Shown here in pieces: positions 17,677-26,679 of a stretch of 64,000 nucleotides of DNA. Every line of letters begins with the position of its first letter. Position 1 is the first letter of the stretch. The notes under the pieces were generated by a model. The model was not told the DNA's origin, did no database searches, and was given only the letters and a program-made list of their open reading frames with translations. This DNA comes from Archangium lansingense (GTDB lineage: Bacteria; Myxococcota; Myxococcia; Myxococcales; Myxococcaceae): positions 6,014,001 through 6,078,000 of the forward strand of contig NZ_JAPNKA010000001.1 of NCBI RefSeq assembly GCF_026626635.1, in the 5' to 3' direction. The translations under genes and the position numbers were made by a program.

Positions 17677-19383
17677 TCAGGCGACGGCTTCCTCGTCGTC
17701 CGCGCCCGCCGGCTGCTCCTCCAGGAGCTGCGTGGCAATGGCCAGCGCCTTCTTCGTCTTCTCGCGCAGCTTCTCGTCGGACTTGATGCGCGTGTAGAGC
17801 CGCGCCACCCGATCCTCGTTGCGTGCTGCCTGCTCCTCCAGCTCGGTGATGCGCTTGCTCAGCTCGTCCGCTTCCTGGCCCGCCTGCGCCTTCACCGCCT
17901 CCATCTCCTCCCGCCAGCTGTCCCCCTCGCTCCTCGCCGCCGCCAGCTCCGCGTCCAGCTGGTCCGCGCGCGCCCGTAGCTCCTCCACCTCGCCCGCCTG
18001 CGCCTGGAACTGATCCACCTCGGCCTGCAGCGCCGATGCGCGGGCCGTGGCGCCACGCGCCTCCTCCTTCGCCGCCGTGAGCTGCTGCTCCGCCCGTCGC
18101 CGCTCCGCCATCAGCTGGTCCGCCTTCGTCTTCAGCGTCTTCAGCTCCGCGTCCCGCCGGGCGATCTCGTCCGTGGCCCCGCTGGCCTGCTGCTCCAGCG
18201 CCAGCAAGCGATCCTGCTGCTCGACGATCTCCTGCTCCTTCTGGTTCAGCTCGGTCTTGAGCCGGAGGATCTCCCGATCCTTCCGGTTGGAGGCCTCACG
18301 CAGCGCCAGGGTGGCCGAGTCGTTCTTGCCGACCGACGCCTTCGCCGTCTCCAGCTCCGTGCTCTTGGTTTCCAGCTCGGACTCGAGCTCCTGGACCCGC
18401 GTCTCCGCGGTGCTGGCCTGGCTTCGCGCATCCTCCAGGGCGCCTTCCAGCTCGGCCACGCGCGTGCGCAGGTTGCGCAGCTCGGCCGCGTCCGCCGCGG
18501 ACATGGCCGGGGCCGCAGGCGTGCTCGTCGCAGCGGGCCGGGTCGTGGCCGCCGGCGTCGCGCGGGGAGCTGGCGTGGACGTCACGGGCGTTGGAGCCGG
18601 CCTGGCCGTGGCCACCGAAGCCGGAGTGAGGCGCGCCACCGGGGTGGGGGTGGGCTTCGGGGCTGGCGGGGGCTCCGGAGGCATGAAGCCCACCACCGTC
18701 TTGTCACTGTCCATGCCCAGCGAGTCGAGCGCGTTGTCGTCCTCGCCGCTGCTCAGGCTGTCGAGCCCGGAGAAGTCGTCCTCCGGCGAGCTCAGCTCCG
18801 GCGGGGCCTCCACCGGCTCCTCGATGCTGCCCGTCACGGGCGGATCATCCACGCTGTCGCCGAAGGGGTTGTCCAGCAGCGCCAGCTCGTCGCCGTGGCT
18901 CTCCAGCGGCTCGCCTTCGATGGCCAGCTCCTCGCCCTGCACCGGCTCGTCGCCCAGTCCGTCCAGACCGCCCAGGCTCAGGCCGTCGTCGACGACCTCA
19001 CCGGCGGGCAGCTCGGGGAAGCCGATCAGCGCGCCTACGCGATCCACCAGCTCGTCGGCATTCACCGGCTTGGCCACGTAGTCATCCGCGTGTGCCTTCA
19101 GCTTGCGGTGCTGCGCGAAGCCGTCCGGGTTGCCGATGATGACGATGGGGATCGTCTTGAGATCGTCGTCCTTCTTCAGCTTGCCGCAGATGAGGTAGCC
19201 GTTCTGTCCAGCCGACAGGTCCACCGCGAGCACCACCAGCTCCGGCCGGTCGCGGCGGATCTGCTCCACGCTGCCCTTGCCGTCGGTGGTCTCCTGCACC
19301 GCGAAGCCGCGGGCCTCCAAGGCCTGCCGCAGGTTCGCGGAGAGGGTGGTGTCACTTTCGACGATCAGGATGTTCTTGGACAT
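17677..19383 (-). CDS. frzS: FrzS, atypical receiver/coiled-coil motility protein
   Basis: FrzS governs type IV pilus-based (S) motility in M. xanthus and shuttles between poles. The 568 residues start MSKNILIVESDTTLSANLR, with an N-terminal receiver domain (~1-120: AVDLSAGQNGYLICGKLKK around the phospho-site region). The usual Ser/Thr switch position is Gly (IVIIGNPDGF), consistent with the known atypical receiver. A Pro/Ala/Thr-rich linker (~225-295) leads to a long coiled coil (~300-545; repeated AELEGALEDARSQ-type heptads) and a short acidic tail. Near-identical N-terminus, domain order and location upstream of the frz cluster support the assignment. A TTGACG-N17-TAGCCT promoter lies upstream. 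Confidence 0.93.
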   Translation of the reverse strand: MSKNILIVESDTTLSANLRQALEARGFAVQETTDGKGSVEQIRRDRPELVVLAVDLSAGQNGYLICGKLKKDDDLKTIPIVIIGNPDGFAQHRKLKAHADDYVAKPVNADELVDRVGALIGFPELPAGEVVDDGLSLGGLDGLGDEPVQGEELAIEGEPLESHGDELALLDNPFGDSVDDPPVTGSIEEPVEAPPELSSPEDDFSGLDSLSSGEDDNALDSLGMDSDKTVVGFMPPEPPPAPKPTPTPVARLTPASVATARPAPTPVTSTPAPRATPAATTRPAATSTPAAPAMSAADAAELRNLRTRVAELEGALEDARSQASTAETRVQELESELETKSTELETAKASVGKNDSATLALREASNRKDREILRLKTELNQKEQEIVEQQDRLLALEQQASGATDEIARRDAELKTLKTKADQLMAERRRAEQQLTAAKEEARGATARASALQAEVDQFQAQAGEVEELRARADQLDAELAAARSEGDSWREEMEAVKAQAGQEADELSKRITELEEQAARNEDRVARLYTRIKSDEKLREKTKKALAIATQLLEEQPAGADDEEAVA

Positions 19384-19464
19384 GGAAGGGCTGCCGGACC
19401 AGGAAGGGCGGGCGCGTTCCGCGTCGATGACGGGGAACGGCGGCGCTGGAAAAGTCGCTCGGGG

Positions 19465-19493
19465 AGGCTATCGGTGCCTTCCAGGACCGTCAA
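19465..19493 (-). promoter_or_regulatory. Sigma-70-type promoter of frzS
   Basis: Read on the minus strand: TTGACG (19493-19488), 17-bp spacer, TAGCCT (19470-19465). Transcription would start near 19458, giving a leader of about 75 bases before the frzS ATG at 19383. Confidence 0.55.
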
Positions 19494-19572
19494 TCTTCGG
19501 TCCAGTCGGATTTCCAGGCAGTCCAGCTCGTGGGGCAGGCGAGCAGCCTGTGCTCGCGAGCCCGCGCACGAT

Positions 19573-20400
19573 TCAGGGCTGTAGCGCCACGGGGCGAGCG
19601 ACGACGTCCGGCGTCACCGGACGCGACGGCCTGCTCTTCATCGCCCCCTGCTCGGCGACCATTCGGCGGATGTCCGATTCGTCGAGATCGCTCACCAACT
19701 CGTAGACGATCTCTCCGTCACGCCACACGGCCACGTTGTATCCGTGGCTGGAGCCCACCTGCACGGAGGGCAGGGGCGGGGCCTCCACCTCGCGCTTGGC
19801 GTCGTCGAAGACGAACAGTCCGATGCGCTTGGCGGGCGCGCCTTGCTTGTCCGCGTTGCGCTCGTAGCTGATGTACGCGGCGGGGCGATCCGTCACGTTG
19901 GAGATGCGCGCGCCGGAGAGCTGCACGTCACGCAACCGGGGCACGGAGACGCGATGGTCCAACTTCCCGTCGAACCAGGCCTCCACGTGCTCGTGCGAGC
20001 CGCCAGCAACCTCCACCGGCAACTGGCGGGCGTGCCGTCGCGCGGCGTCGTCCACGAAGCGCTGACGCTGCTCGGGCCGCAGCGCCATCCACGTGCCGCC
20101 GGCCACCACCAGCACCACCGCTGCCGCGCTCGCGCGCAGCCACCACGCCTGTGTGTCCCGGCGCTGTTCCTGGCGGATGCCCAGCTGGATGCGGGCTCGC
20201 AGGGCGTCCGGGGCCCGGGTGGTCTCCACCGCCTGACGCGCGGCCCGGCGCAGCGACTGCTGCATCCGGACTTCCATGTTCACCCGCTGCGCGCACTCGG
20301 CACAGCCGGTGAGATGCGCTTCAACTTCCAGCCGCTCCTCGGGCTGAAACTCACCATCGAGGTACGGGTAGAGGATGGAATCGAGTTCCTGGCAGGTCAT
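19573..20400 (-). CDS. Zinc-finger anti-sigma factor, membrane-anchored
   Basis: A 275-residue protein with an N-terminal zinc-binding anti-sigma domain (HLTGCAECAQRV, the HxxxCxxC signature, ~29-40), one membrane helix (AAAVVLVVAGGTWMAL, ~90-105) and a periplasmic C-terminal domain of about 165 residues. Family members bind and hold a partner ECF sigma factor until released by signal-driven proteolysis or conformational change. The gene is 79 bp downstream of the rpoE1-like gene on the same strand, so that sigma is the likely target. The gap between them holds a perfect hairpin. The equivalent M. xanthus gene beside rpoE1 has been described only as an orf. Confidence 0.85.
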   Translation of the reverse strand: MTCQELDSILYPYLDGEFQPEERLEVEAHLTGCAECAQRVNMEVRMQQSLRRAARQAVETTRAPDALRARIQLGIRQEQRRDTQAWWLRASAAAVVLVVAGGTWMALRPEQRQRFVDDAARRHARQLPVEVAGGSHEHVEAWFDGKLDHRVSVPRLRDVQLSGARISNVTDRPAAYISYERNADKQGAPAKRIGLFVFDDAKREVEAPPLPSVQVGSSHGYNVAVWRDGEIVYELVSDLDESDIRRMVAEQGAMKSRPSRPVTPDVVARPVALQP

Positions 20401-20434
20401 GAGCGCTCAGGGCGGGAGATGGTAGAGGTCCCGT

Positions 20435-20463
20435 GCGGAAATATCGTGAAGAAATATTTCCGC
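20435..20463. promoter_or_regulatory. AT-rich hairpin between sigma and anti-sigma genes
   Basis: A perfect 10-bp inverted repeat (GCGGAAATAT and ATATTTCCGC) with a 9-base loop lies in the 79-bp gap. Being much AT-richer than its surroundings, it stands out. It could attenuate or process the transcript so that the anti-sigma is made at a different level from the sigma, or mark an internal promoter/operator. Confidence 0.5.
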
Positions 20464-20479
20464 GGCCATCAACCTCGAT

Positions 20480-21151
20480 CTACCCCACCTTCTTCCTGCG
20501 GCGGTATTCTTCGAGATTCGCTGGCGAGCCTGCGGCCGCGGCCCCTGCTGCGTTCGCCTCCTCGCCGCCAGTTTCTTGACGCAGCACGCCAGAGCCCTGC
20601 GCATACTCGCGCAGCGTCTTCTGCAGCAGCTTGCGCCCTCGGAACAGCCGGCTCATCACCGTGCCCACGGGGCACTCGAGAATCTCGGCGATCTCCTTGT
20701 AGGAGAACTCCTGCAGGTCCGCGAGGATGACTACCAGCCGGAAGTCGATGGGCAGCGCGTCGATGGCGCGCAACACGTCGTCCGACAGCAGACGATCAAA
20801 GAAGTACTGCTCGGGGTTGGCCGCGAAGTCCGTCGCGTCCCGGCTCACGAAGCGCTCGTGCACCGCCTCGCGCTCCACACCTTCCACCACACTGCGTTCC
20901 TTCACCTTCCGCCGGTAGCGGTTGATGAAGGTGTTGGTGAGGATCTTGAAGAGCCAGGCCTTGATGTTGGTGCCGCGCTCGAACTTGTCGAAAAAGCGGT
21001 AGGCCCTCATGCAGGTGTCCTGCACCAGGTCCTCGGCGTCCCGCTCATTCTTCGTCAGCCTCAGGGCCGCGGAGTATAGCGGGTCGAGGTGGGCCAGGGC
21101 CAGTTCCTCGAATTCCTGCTTCGTCCGGTTGTTCTGCCTGAAGTCCAGCAT
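20480..21151 (-). CDS. rpoE1: ECF sigma factor, RpoE1-like
   Basis: A 223-residue sigma factor. Region 2 is clear ([20 protein letters not shown], then [20 protein letters not shown], ~25-75), and region 4 ends with [24 protein letters not shown] helix-turn-helix (~145-185). The ATG at 21151 with GGCGGGAG upstream is preferred over the longer frame to 21265, whose extra residues look non-coding. The downstream membrane zinc-finger protein is its probable anti-sigma. In M. xanthus, rpoE1 lies beside frzS near the frz genes and affects directed motility; the same order here supports the symbol. Its target promoters cannot be read from this window. Confidence 0.85.
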   Translation of the reverse strand: MLDFRQNNRTKQEFEELALAHLDPLYSAALRLTKNERDAEDLVQDTCMRAYRFFDKFERGTNIKAWLFKILTNTFINRYRRKVKERSVVEGVEREAVHERFVSRDATDFAANPEQYFFDRLLSDDVLRAIDALPIDFRLVVILADLQEFSYKEIAEILECPVGTVMSRLFRGRKLLQKTLREYAQGSGVLRQETGGEEANAAGAAAAGSPANLEEYRRRKKVG

Positions 21152-21244
21152 GCTCCCGCCTTCCAGAGGCCCGAAATTACAGGCAATTGAGTCGTTACCT
21201 ACCCGGCAATGTATGCACGGGAACAGACTGGGCAACAACACAAA

Positions 21245-21281
21245 GCCCGCTGGCGCCGTTTGCACGGCTGCCCCAGCGGGC
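21245..21281 (-). terminator. Two-stage hairpin terminator after ald
   Basis: GCCCGCTGG at 21245-21253 pairs with CCAGCGGGC at 21273-21281; inside it GCCGT and ACGGC make a second stem. Read on the minus strand, the hairpin is followed by TTTGTGTTGTTG. It lies ~87 bp after the ald stop and before the rpoE1 leader. Confidence 0.6.
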
Positions 21282-21368
21282 GGGAGACAACCGACGGAGA
21301 TAATTATTCCCTGATTTCGGGAGCAACCCCTCCGCCGGGGTGTCGCACTGTTGACTACCGGGTAGCGA

Positions 21369-22499
21369 CTACCGGGCCTTGGCGCCGATGGCGTCGAAGA
21401 TGGACAGGTACTTGTAGCCCAGGTCCTTGGCGACGGCCTCGTAGGTGACGTTGCCGTTGTAGGTGTTGAGGCCGCGGGCCAGGGCCTTGTCCGCCTTGAC
21501 GGCCTCGACGAGGCCGAGGTCGGCGATCTTCCGGGCGTACGGCCGGGTGGTGTTGGTGAGGGCGAAGGTGGACGTCTGGGGCACCGCGCCGGGCATGTTG
21601 GCCACGCAGTAGTGCACCACGCCGTGCTTCACGAAGGTGGGGTTGTCGTGAGTGGTGGGGACGCAGGTCTCGATGCAGCCGCCCTGGTCCACCGCCACGT
21701 CCACCACCACGGAGCCGGGGCTCATCTCGGCCACGAGGGCCTCGGAGACGAGCTTGGGCGCGGCCGCGCCGGGGATGAGCACGCCGCCGACGACGAGGTC
21801 CGCCTCGCGCACGCTCTTGGCGATGCTCTCGGTGTCCGAGGCCAGGGTGGCCACGCGGCCGAGGAACACGTCATCCAGGTAGGTGAGGCGGTCCAGGTTG
21901 ATGTCGATGATGGTGACCTCGGCGCCCATGCCGACGGCGACCTTGGCCGCGCAGGTGCCCACCACGCCACCGCCGATGATGGTGACGCGGCCGCGGCGCA
22001 CGCCGGGCACGCCACCCAGGAGGATGCCCTTGCCACCGTGCGCCTTCTCCAGGCACGCGGCGCCGACCTGGATGGCCATCTTGCCGGCCACCTCGGACAT
22101 GGGCTTGAGCAGCGGCAGCGAGCCGTCATCCAGCTGGATGGTCTCGTACGCCACCGCCGAGGCCTTCTTCTTCACCAGGGTGCGCGTGAGCTCGGGGTCC
22201 ACGCCGGCCAGGTGGAAGTAGGTGTAGATGATCTGCCCGTCCTGGATGCGCTCGTACTCGGGCGCGATGGGCTCCTTCACCTTGACGATCATCTCGGCGC
22301 GCTTCCAGACCTCGTCCGCGCTCTGGACGATCTGCGCACCGACGCGCTGATATTCCGAGTCGGGGATGCCAGAGCCGACACCGGCGTTCGTCTCGACAAG
22401 AACCGTGTGGCCCGCGCTGGTGAGAGCGCGAACGCCCGCCGGAACCATGCCAACACGGTACTCGCGGGTCTTGATCTCCTTGGGAACTCCGACGATCAC
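21369..22499 (-). CDS. ald: Alanine dehydrogenase
   Basis: Interconverts L-alanine and pyruvate plus ammonia with NAD. The 376 residues match the family. The N-terminus [18 protein letters not shown] is the typical signature, the substrate-side EMIVKVKEP segment follows, and the NAD-binding Rossmann motif is [20 protein letters not shown] (~168-187). [14 protein letters not shown] and [16 protein letters not shown] are also conserved. Start is GTG at 22499 behind GGAGG. Its promoter (TTGACT-N17-TAGGGT) lies in the divergent gap with the radical SAM gene. In M. xanthus-type biology, amino acids are carbon sources, so catabolism of alanine is the expected role. Confidence 0.96.
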   Translation of the reverse strand: MIVGVPKEIKTREYRVGMVPAGVRALTSAGHTVLVETNAGVGSGIPDSEYQRVGAQIVQSADEVWKRAEMIVKVKEPIAPEYERIQDGQIIYTYFHLAGVDPELTRTLVKKKASAVAYETIQLDDGSLPLLKPMSEVAGKMAIQVGAACLEKAHGGKGILLGGVPGVRRGRVTIIGGGVVGTCAAKVAVGMGAEVTIIDINLDRLTYLDDVFLGRVATLASDTESIAKSVREADLVVGGVLIPGAAAPKLVSEALVAEMSPGSVVVDVAVDQGGCIETCVPTTHDNPTFVKHGVVHYCVANMPGAVPQTSTFALTNTTRPYARKIADLGLVEAVKADKALARGLNTYNGNVTYEAVAKDLGYKYLSIFDAIGAKAR

Positions 22500-22546
22500 T
22501 TGAGATGCCTCCGAATTGTCCGCAATAAGGGACGAAAAGCGGGCGG

Positions 22547-22575
22547 ACCCTAGGCAGGGGCCCTGGGGGAGTCAA
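22547..22575 (-). promoter_or_regulatory. Sigma-70-type promoter of ald
   Basis: On the minus strand: TTGACT (22575-22570), 17-bp spacer, TAGGGT (22552-22547), with start of transcription expected near 22540, about 40 bp before the ald GTG. Confidence 0.6.
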
Positions 22576-22658
22576 GACGCGCTCCGGCAAGGAGCCGTAC
22601 GGCTCGTGAATGCGCAGTGCGTCGAAAGGCGCGCCCGGCAGTGATAGTTAACGAGGTC

Positions 22659-23966
22659 ATGACTTTGGCACCGAAGCTGTTGTTCGCGGACCCGAAGGGA
22701 CGGGTGATGGAGCATCCCTATCTGGTGGCTACCCTGCGCAGCGGGGAGGAGCTCGTTCCCCCGCAGGACAAGCCCATCCCCCTGCCGTCCGCTGGCCGGC
22801 TCGTCCACCTGCCGGGCCGGCTCCCCGTGGGGATCGATCCCGAGACGGGCGAGTTGGAGCTGGTCCGCGAGATCAAGATGAACGGGAAGACCTTCGTGCC
22901 CAACGCGGTGGGCGCCCTGTTGCCTCCGGGCTACACGCGGACGTTCCTGCCCGGCGAGGTGAAGGCAGAGGGCCCGGTGCTTCCGCAGTGGGCCTATACC
23001 GCCGCGGCCTGGGGCAAGGACGGTCCGGTGGCTTGGGCCATCCACACCGACACGCGCTCGCACTGGGATCCGGAGAAGTACTCCACGCCCGAGCTGAAGA
23101 AGATCGTGGACGCGCACCTGGCGCGCTTTCCGGGCAACCGCGTGCTCAAGCAGCTCACCACGTGCGCGATGCTGTACCGGTGCTTCACCTCGCAGAACGT
23201 CTTCTACGTGCGCGACGAGGGCGCCATCCCCGCCTCGGTGATGTGCAACGCGCGTTGCGTGGGGTGCATCTCGGATCAGCCGGCGGATGGGCCTCCCGCC
23301 TCGCACGAGCGCATGAATGACGGGCCCACGGGCGAGGAGATGGGACAGATCGGCCTGTACCACCTGGAGCACGCTCCGGGCCGCACCATGGTCAGCTTCG
23401 GCCAGGGCTGCGAGGGCGAGCCGCTCACCCGGTGGAAGTTCATCGCCGAGGCCATCCGCTACATGCGCGAGCGCACTTCGCGCGGCTCCATCAACATCAA
23501 CACCAACGCGAGCCTCACCAAGGGCCTCGAGGCGCTCTTCGACGCGGGGCTGGACGCCATCCGGGTGTCACTCAACTCGGCGTCGAAGGAGCTCTACGAG
23601 GCCTACTACAAGCCGGTGAAGTACGGCTGGGAGGATGTGGAGGCGTCCATCGCCCTGGCGCGTGAGCGCGGTGCGTACCTGGCGCTCAACCTGCTGCTCT
23701 TCCCGGGCGTCACCGATCGCGAGGGCGAGGTGAAGGCCCTGGAGCGGCTGGTGAAGAAGTACAAGGTGGATCAGGTGCAGACGCGCTCACTGTGCATCGA
23801 TCCCATCCAGTACCTGGAGGTGGCTCGCGACAAGGGCCCGGGTGGAGAGCCCCAGGGCATCCGCACCCTGCTGCGCCGGCTCAAGGCGGCCCGGCCGGGG
23901 CTGATCATCGGCAACTTCGCGCGCGGGCTCGACGAGCGGGAGAACGCGGCCAGCGCCAGGCGGTAA
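22659..23966 (+). CDS. Radical SAM protein
   Basis: A 435-residue protein with a radical SAM cluster motif SVMCNARCVGCISDQPADG (CxxxCxxC, ~residue 190-208). The two segments SFGQGCEGEPLTRWKFIAEA and GSININTNASLTKGLEALFD are the beta/alpha-barrel SAM-binding parts typical of the wider family. The N-terminal 180 residues, with many Pro/Gly, are unassigned. No SPASM cysteine cluster is obvious. The ATG at 22659 is preferred (GAGG upstream) over a GTG at 22617. It lies between ald and frzZ, and its substrate is not predictable. It could modify a protein, RNA or cofactor. A link with motility is only positional. Confidence 0.8.
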   Translation: MTLAPKLLFADPKGRVMEHPYLVATLRSGEELVPPQDKPIPLPSAGRLVHLPGRLPVGIDPETGELELVREIKMNGKTFVPNAVGALLPPGYTRTFLPGEVKAEGPVLPQWAYTAAAWGKDGPVAWAIHTDTRSHWDPEKYSTPELKKIVDAHLARFPGNRVLKQLTTCAMLYRCFTSQNVFYVRDEGAIPASVMCNARCVGCISDQPADGPPASHERMNDGPTGEEMGQIGLYHLEHAPGRTMVSFGQGCEGEPLTRWKFIAEAIRYMRERTSRGSININTNASLTKGLEALFDAGLDAIRVSLNSASKELYEAYYKPVKYGWEDVEASIALARERGAYLALNLLLFPGVTDREGEVKALERLVKKYKVDQVQTRSLCIDPIQYLEVARDKGPGGEPQGIRTLLRRLKAARPGLIIGNFARGLDERENAASARR

Positions 23967-24097
23967 CACTGGGGTGGGCCAGGCCTCCCCCTCCCGGGCT
24001 GGGAGAGGGGAGCGGATGTGGTTGTCCAGTGAACACTTCCTCCTGGCTGGAGCCGGGGGAGGTGCCAGTCGGAGAAGTGCCCCCGCTTGAGCGAGGG

Positions 24098-25678
24098 CTA
24101 CTCCTGCGTGGTGCTGGGGTTGAGCTCCTTCGCCACCAGATTGCCCAGCACGGCGTCCTTCGGCACGTAGCCGTCGGCGCCGGCCTCGCGGCAGATGCGC
24201 TGCAGCTCCTCCACGTTCTCGCCGGAGCACAGCAGCACCTTGATGCCCTTGAAGAGGCTGTTGCTCTTGATGAAGCGGCAGAACTGCTCGCCGTTCACGT
24301 TGGGCATGCGCACATCCAGCAGGACCAGGTCCGGACGCGTCTGCTTCTTCAGGATGATCTTCGTCGCCTTGTCCGCCGAGTCGGCGATGTGCACCTCGAA
24401 GCCCTTGGTGACCAGGTCCGCTTCGATGATGCGCGCCGTCATCTCGCTGTCGTCGACGATGAGGATGCGAGGCTTCCTTCCAGCGGCCGCCGCCATCTTC
24501 GCGGCCGAGGGGAAGCCCCCCGTCGCGGCCGGAGCAGGCGCAGCGGCAGGGGAGGGGGCTGCCGGAGCCGGAGGGGCCACCGAGGCAGGGGGTGTCGCGG
24601 GAGTCTGGGCAGGCGCAGCCGCCTGAGGCGCTACGGGAACTGGAGTTGGGCCGCGTGCAGCGACCGGTGCCGGGGTGGCCTGGGGCGCTGGAGCCGTGGG
24701 ATGCGCCGCCGCGGGAGCCACGGGCCTTGCGGGCGCCGTCCCCGGAGTAGCCACCTGTGCCGTGGCCGGAGCGGTGGTGCGAGGAACTGCCGGAGTGGGG
24801 TGTGCTCCCGCCACGGGCGCCTGCGCCAGCGGACGGGGCTGAGCCACCTGTCCCGCGACAGGCGCGCGCGGAGCGGCCGGTGCCGGATGGGCTCCTGCCG
24901 CTGGGGCGGGGTGGGCTCCCGCCGGAGCTGGAGCCACCGGACGGGGCTGGGCCACCTGTCCCGCGACGGGGGCGCGCGGAGCGGCCGGAGCATGAGGAGC
25001 GGTTCCCATCGCCGGAGCAGGGTGCGCCCCCGCGGGGGCCTGAGCTACCGGACGGGGCTGAGCTACCTGTCCCGCGACGGGGGCGCGGGGTCCGGGCGCC
25101 TGACCTGGGGCCGCTGCAGGAGCCACTCGCGGCGGGGCGGCGACATTCGCCTGAGGCACGCCGGGACTGGTGGGCCGGGGGCCTGCCGCGGTGGCGGGGG
25201 GACGGGTTGCCGGAGCCACAGCGGGCGGGCGGGGGGACGCCGCAGTCCCCGTGGGGCGGGCACTCGGGGCCGCCGGAGCTGTTGCTGGCCGTGCGGGAGC
25301 TGCCGCACTTGCGGTGGGAGCGCCCAGAATGCGCATGATGCCGCTGATGACCGCCTCCAGGCCGCCGCCTTTGAGGATGTAGCCATCCGCGCCCGAGTTC
25401 CGGGTCTTGGCCGCGAGCTCCTCCTCGGAGATGTCCGAGTAGAGGACCAGCTTGGAGGTGACCTTCTTCTGGGTGCGGAGGTACTCGACGACGTCATCGC
25501 CGAACATCTCCGGCATGTTCACGTCCATGAGGATGAGCGCGAACGGCCCCTCGGTGAGCTTCTGGTCGAGGCTCGCCAGGTCGGTCGCCCCAGTGGCATG
25601 GTAGCCAGAGGCGGCGAGTGCCCGGACCGTCAGTTCCACCAGCATCGGGCTATCATCGATGACCAGTACGCGAGACAT
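24098..25678 (-). CDS. frzZ: FrzZ, double response regulator
   Basis: FrzZ is the dual CheY-like output of the Frz pathway. The 526 residues hold receiver 1 (~1-122; VLVIDDSPMLVELTV with DVNMPEMFGDDV as phospho-acceptor loop) and receiver 2 (~403-526; ILIVDDSEMTARII with LLDVRMPNVNGEQF), both with acidic pocket and Asp present. They are joined by a Pro/Ala linker of ~275 residues, far longer than in the ~290-residue M. xanthus protein as I recall it. The ATG at 25678 follows GAGGAGGCAG. The gene is divergent from frzA, as in M. xanthus. Phosphorylation would come from FrzE. Confidence 0.93.
   Translation of the reverse strand: MSRVLVIDDSPMLVELTVRALAASGYHATGATDLASLDQKLTEGPFALILMDVNMPEMFGDDVVEYLRTQKKVTSKLVLYSDISEEELAAKTRNSGADGYILKGGGLEAVISGIMRILGAPTASAAAPARPATAPAAPSARPTGTAASPRPPAVAPATRPPATAAGPRPTSPGVPQANVAAPPRVAPAAAPGQAPGPRAPVAGQVAQPRPVAQAPAGAHPAPAMGTAPHAPAAPRAPVAGQVAQPRPVAPAPAGAHPAPAAGAHPAPAAPRAPVAGQVAQPRPLAQAPVAGAHPTPAVPRTTAPATAQVATPGTAPARPVAPAAAHPTAPAPQATPAPVAARGPTPVPVAPQAAAPAQTPATPPASVAPPAPAAPSPAAAPAPAATGGFPSAAKMAAAAGRKPRILIVDDSEMTARIIEADLVTKGFEVHIADSADKATKIILKKQTRPDLVLLDVRMPNVNGEQFCRFIKSNSLFKGIKVLLCSGENVEELQRICREAGADGYVPKDAVLGNLVAKELNPSTTQE
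24777..25093 (-). repeat. Repeated Pro/Ala linker of FrzZ
   Basis: Within the linker coding region, a unit of about 28-37 residues with the core RAPVAGQVAQPRPVAxAP recurs three times, followed by AHPAP-type spacers. The near-exact DNA copies (for example the GTCCCGCGACGGG-type strings at 24856, 24956 and 25067) suggest recent duplication. They probably account for the increased length of the linker. Confidence 0.6.
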
Positions 25679-25750
25679 CTGCCTCCTCAAGGAATACTGC
25701 CGTTACCCTACACCGTTGAGTGGGCCCGGACCATGTGATTCGGTCCACCC

Positions 25751-25779
25751 TTGACCCTCTTCGCTAGCCTCCGGATACT
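25751..25779 (+). promoter_or_regulatory. Sigma-70-type promoter of the frz operon
   Basis: TTGACC at 25751-25756, 17-bp spacer, GATACT at 25774-25779. Transcription would begin near 25786. This places the alternative TTG start of FrzA (25788) at the first base of the mRNA and favours the ATG at 25821. Confidence 0.6.
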
Positions 25780-25820
25780 TTGGCGCCTTGACCAACACTC
25801 CCCTTCAGCGTGCGCTGCGG

Positions 25821-26303
25821 ATGGCGCCCGACCGAGCCGTTGCAGGCCAGGCCCGGCCGGAGCAGGAATTCTTCTGTTTCCGCGCGGGTGAGCTCCGCCT
25901 CGCGGTTCCCAGTGAGAATGTCCTCGAGGTTATCCGCACTGGGCTCCTCACGCCCCTTCCCCGAACCCCATCCTTCCTCTTGGGTGTTACCGGCCATCGC
26001 GGCGAGGTACTCCCTGTGATGGATCTCCTGCGCTTCCTTGGCAAGGGGGAGGCCCGCGTCGGGGCCAGGACCCGGCTCTTCATCGGCACCAGCGGCAACT
26101 ACCGCGTCGGTGTGGTGGCGGATGCGGTGCTCGGGCTGCGGCGCATTCCCGTGGCCGACATCCTTCCTCCTCCTCTGGGTGGGGATGCGGCCGTCGAGCA
26201 CTTGCTCGGCGTCTATGGCGGCAACTCGCCCCAGGACGCCATCGCGCTCGTCAACTTCACCAAGCTGCTCCAGAGCGCCCGGCAGCGGGCGGTGGTGCGA
26301 TGA
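25821..26303 (+). CDS. frzA: FrzA, CheW-like coupling protein
   Basis: Connects the FrzCD receptor to the FrzE kinase. From the ATG at 25821 the product has 160 residues, which fits the family; a TTG at 25788 would add 11 residues but lies at the predicted transcription start. CheW features: EQEFFCFRAGELRLAVPSEN, TPLPRTPSFLLGVTGHRGEV and VGVVADAVLGLRRIPVADIL. No further domain. First gene of the operon, overlapping frzB by ATGA, so translation of the two is coupled. Fits with all downstream genes reading in the same direction to frzF. Confidence 0.9.
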   Translation: MAPDRAVAGQARPEQEFFCFRAGELRLAVPSENVLEVIRTGLLTPLPRTPSFLLGVTGHRGEVLPVMDLLRFLGKGEARVGARTRLFIGTSGNYRVGVVADAVLGLRRIPVADILPPPLGGDAAVEHLLGVYGGNSPQDAIALVNFTKLLQSARQRAVVR

Positions 26304-26674
26304 TCTACGACGATCACGCGCCAGCGGTGAACGAGGTCGACCTCCTCTTCTTCGAGGTCGGCGGTGTCGTCTACGGCACCGATGCCCAGCAGGTGCTGCG
26401 CATCGACCGCTCCCACCCCGACGATCTCGAGGTGGCGGGGCTCGGCTCGCTCAAGCGTGGTGGCCGTGCGCTCGTCTTCGAGACCCCCGAGGGGGAGGGC
26501 CACCTGAAGGTGGACGCCATCCGAGGCGTGCGCCCCGTCCCCATCGTGGAGCTGCGGCGGCTGCCCATCGTGGCTGGCGCCGCGTCCTACGCAGTCGGTG
26601 TGTTCCTGGACCAGGAACGCCCCGTGATGCTCATCGATCTTGTTGAAACCTTGAATGCTCAAGGAAGGCACTGA
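26300..26674 (+). CDS. frzB: FrzB, small CheW-like protein
   Basis: A 124-residue, CheW-like protein starting at ATGA overlapping frzA. It is shorter and more divergent than FrzA: LLFFEVGGVVYGTDAQQVLR, RVRPVPIVELRRLP-like centre, and AVGVFLDQERPVMLIDLVET end. In M. xanthus FrzB is needed for signalling through FrzCD but is not a standard coupling protein. The gene is 5 bp before frzCD; ends AAGGCACTGAAGGC provide its ribosome-binding site. Confidence 0.88.
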   Translation: MIYDDHAPAVNEVDLLFFEVGGVVYGTDAQQVLRIDRSHPDDLEVAGLGSLKRGGRALVFETPEGEGHLKVDAIRGVRPVPIVELRRLPIVAGAASYAVGVFLDQERPVMLIDLVETLNAQGRH

Positions 26675-26679
26675 AGGCA

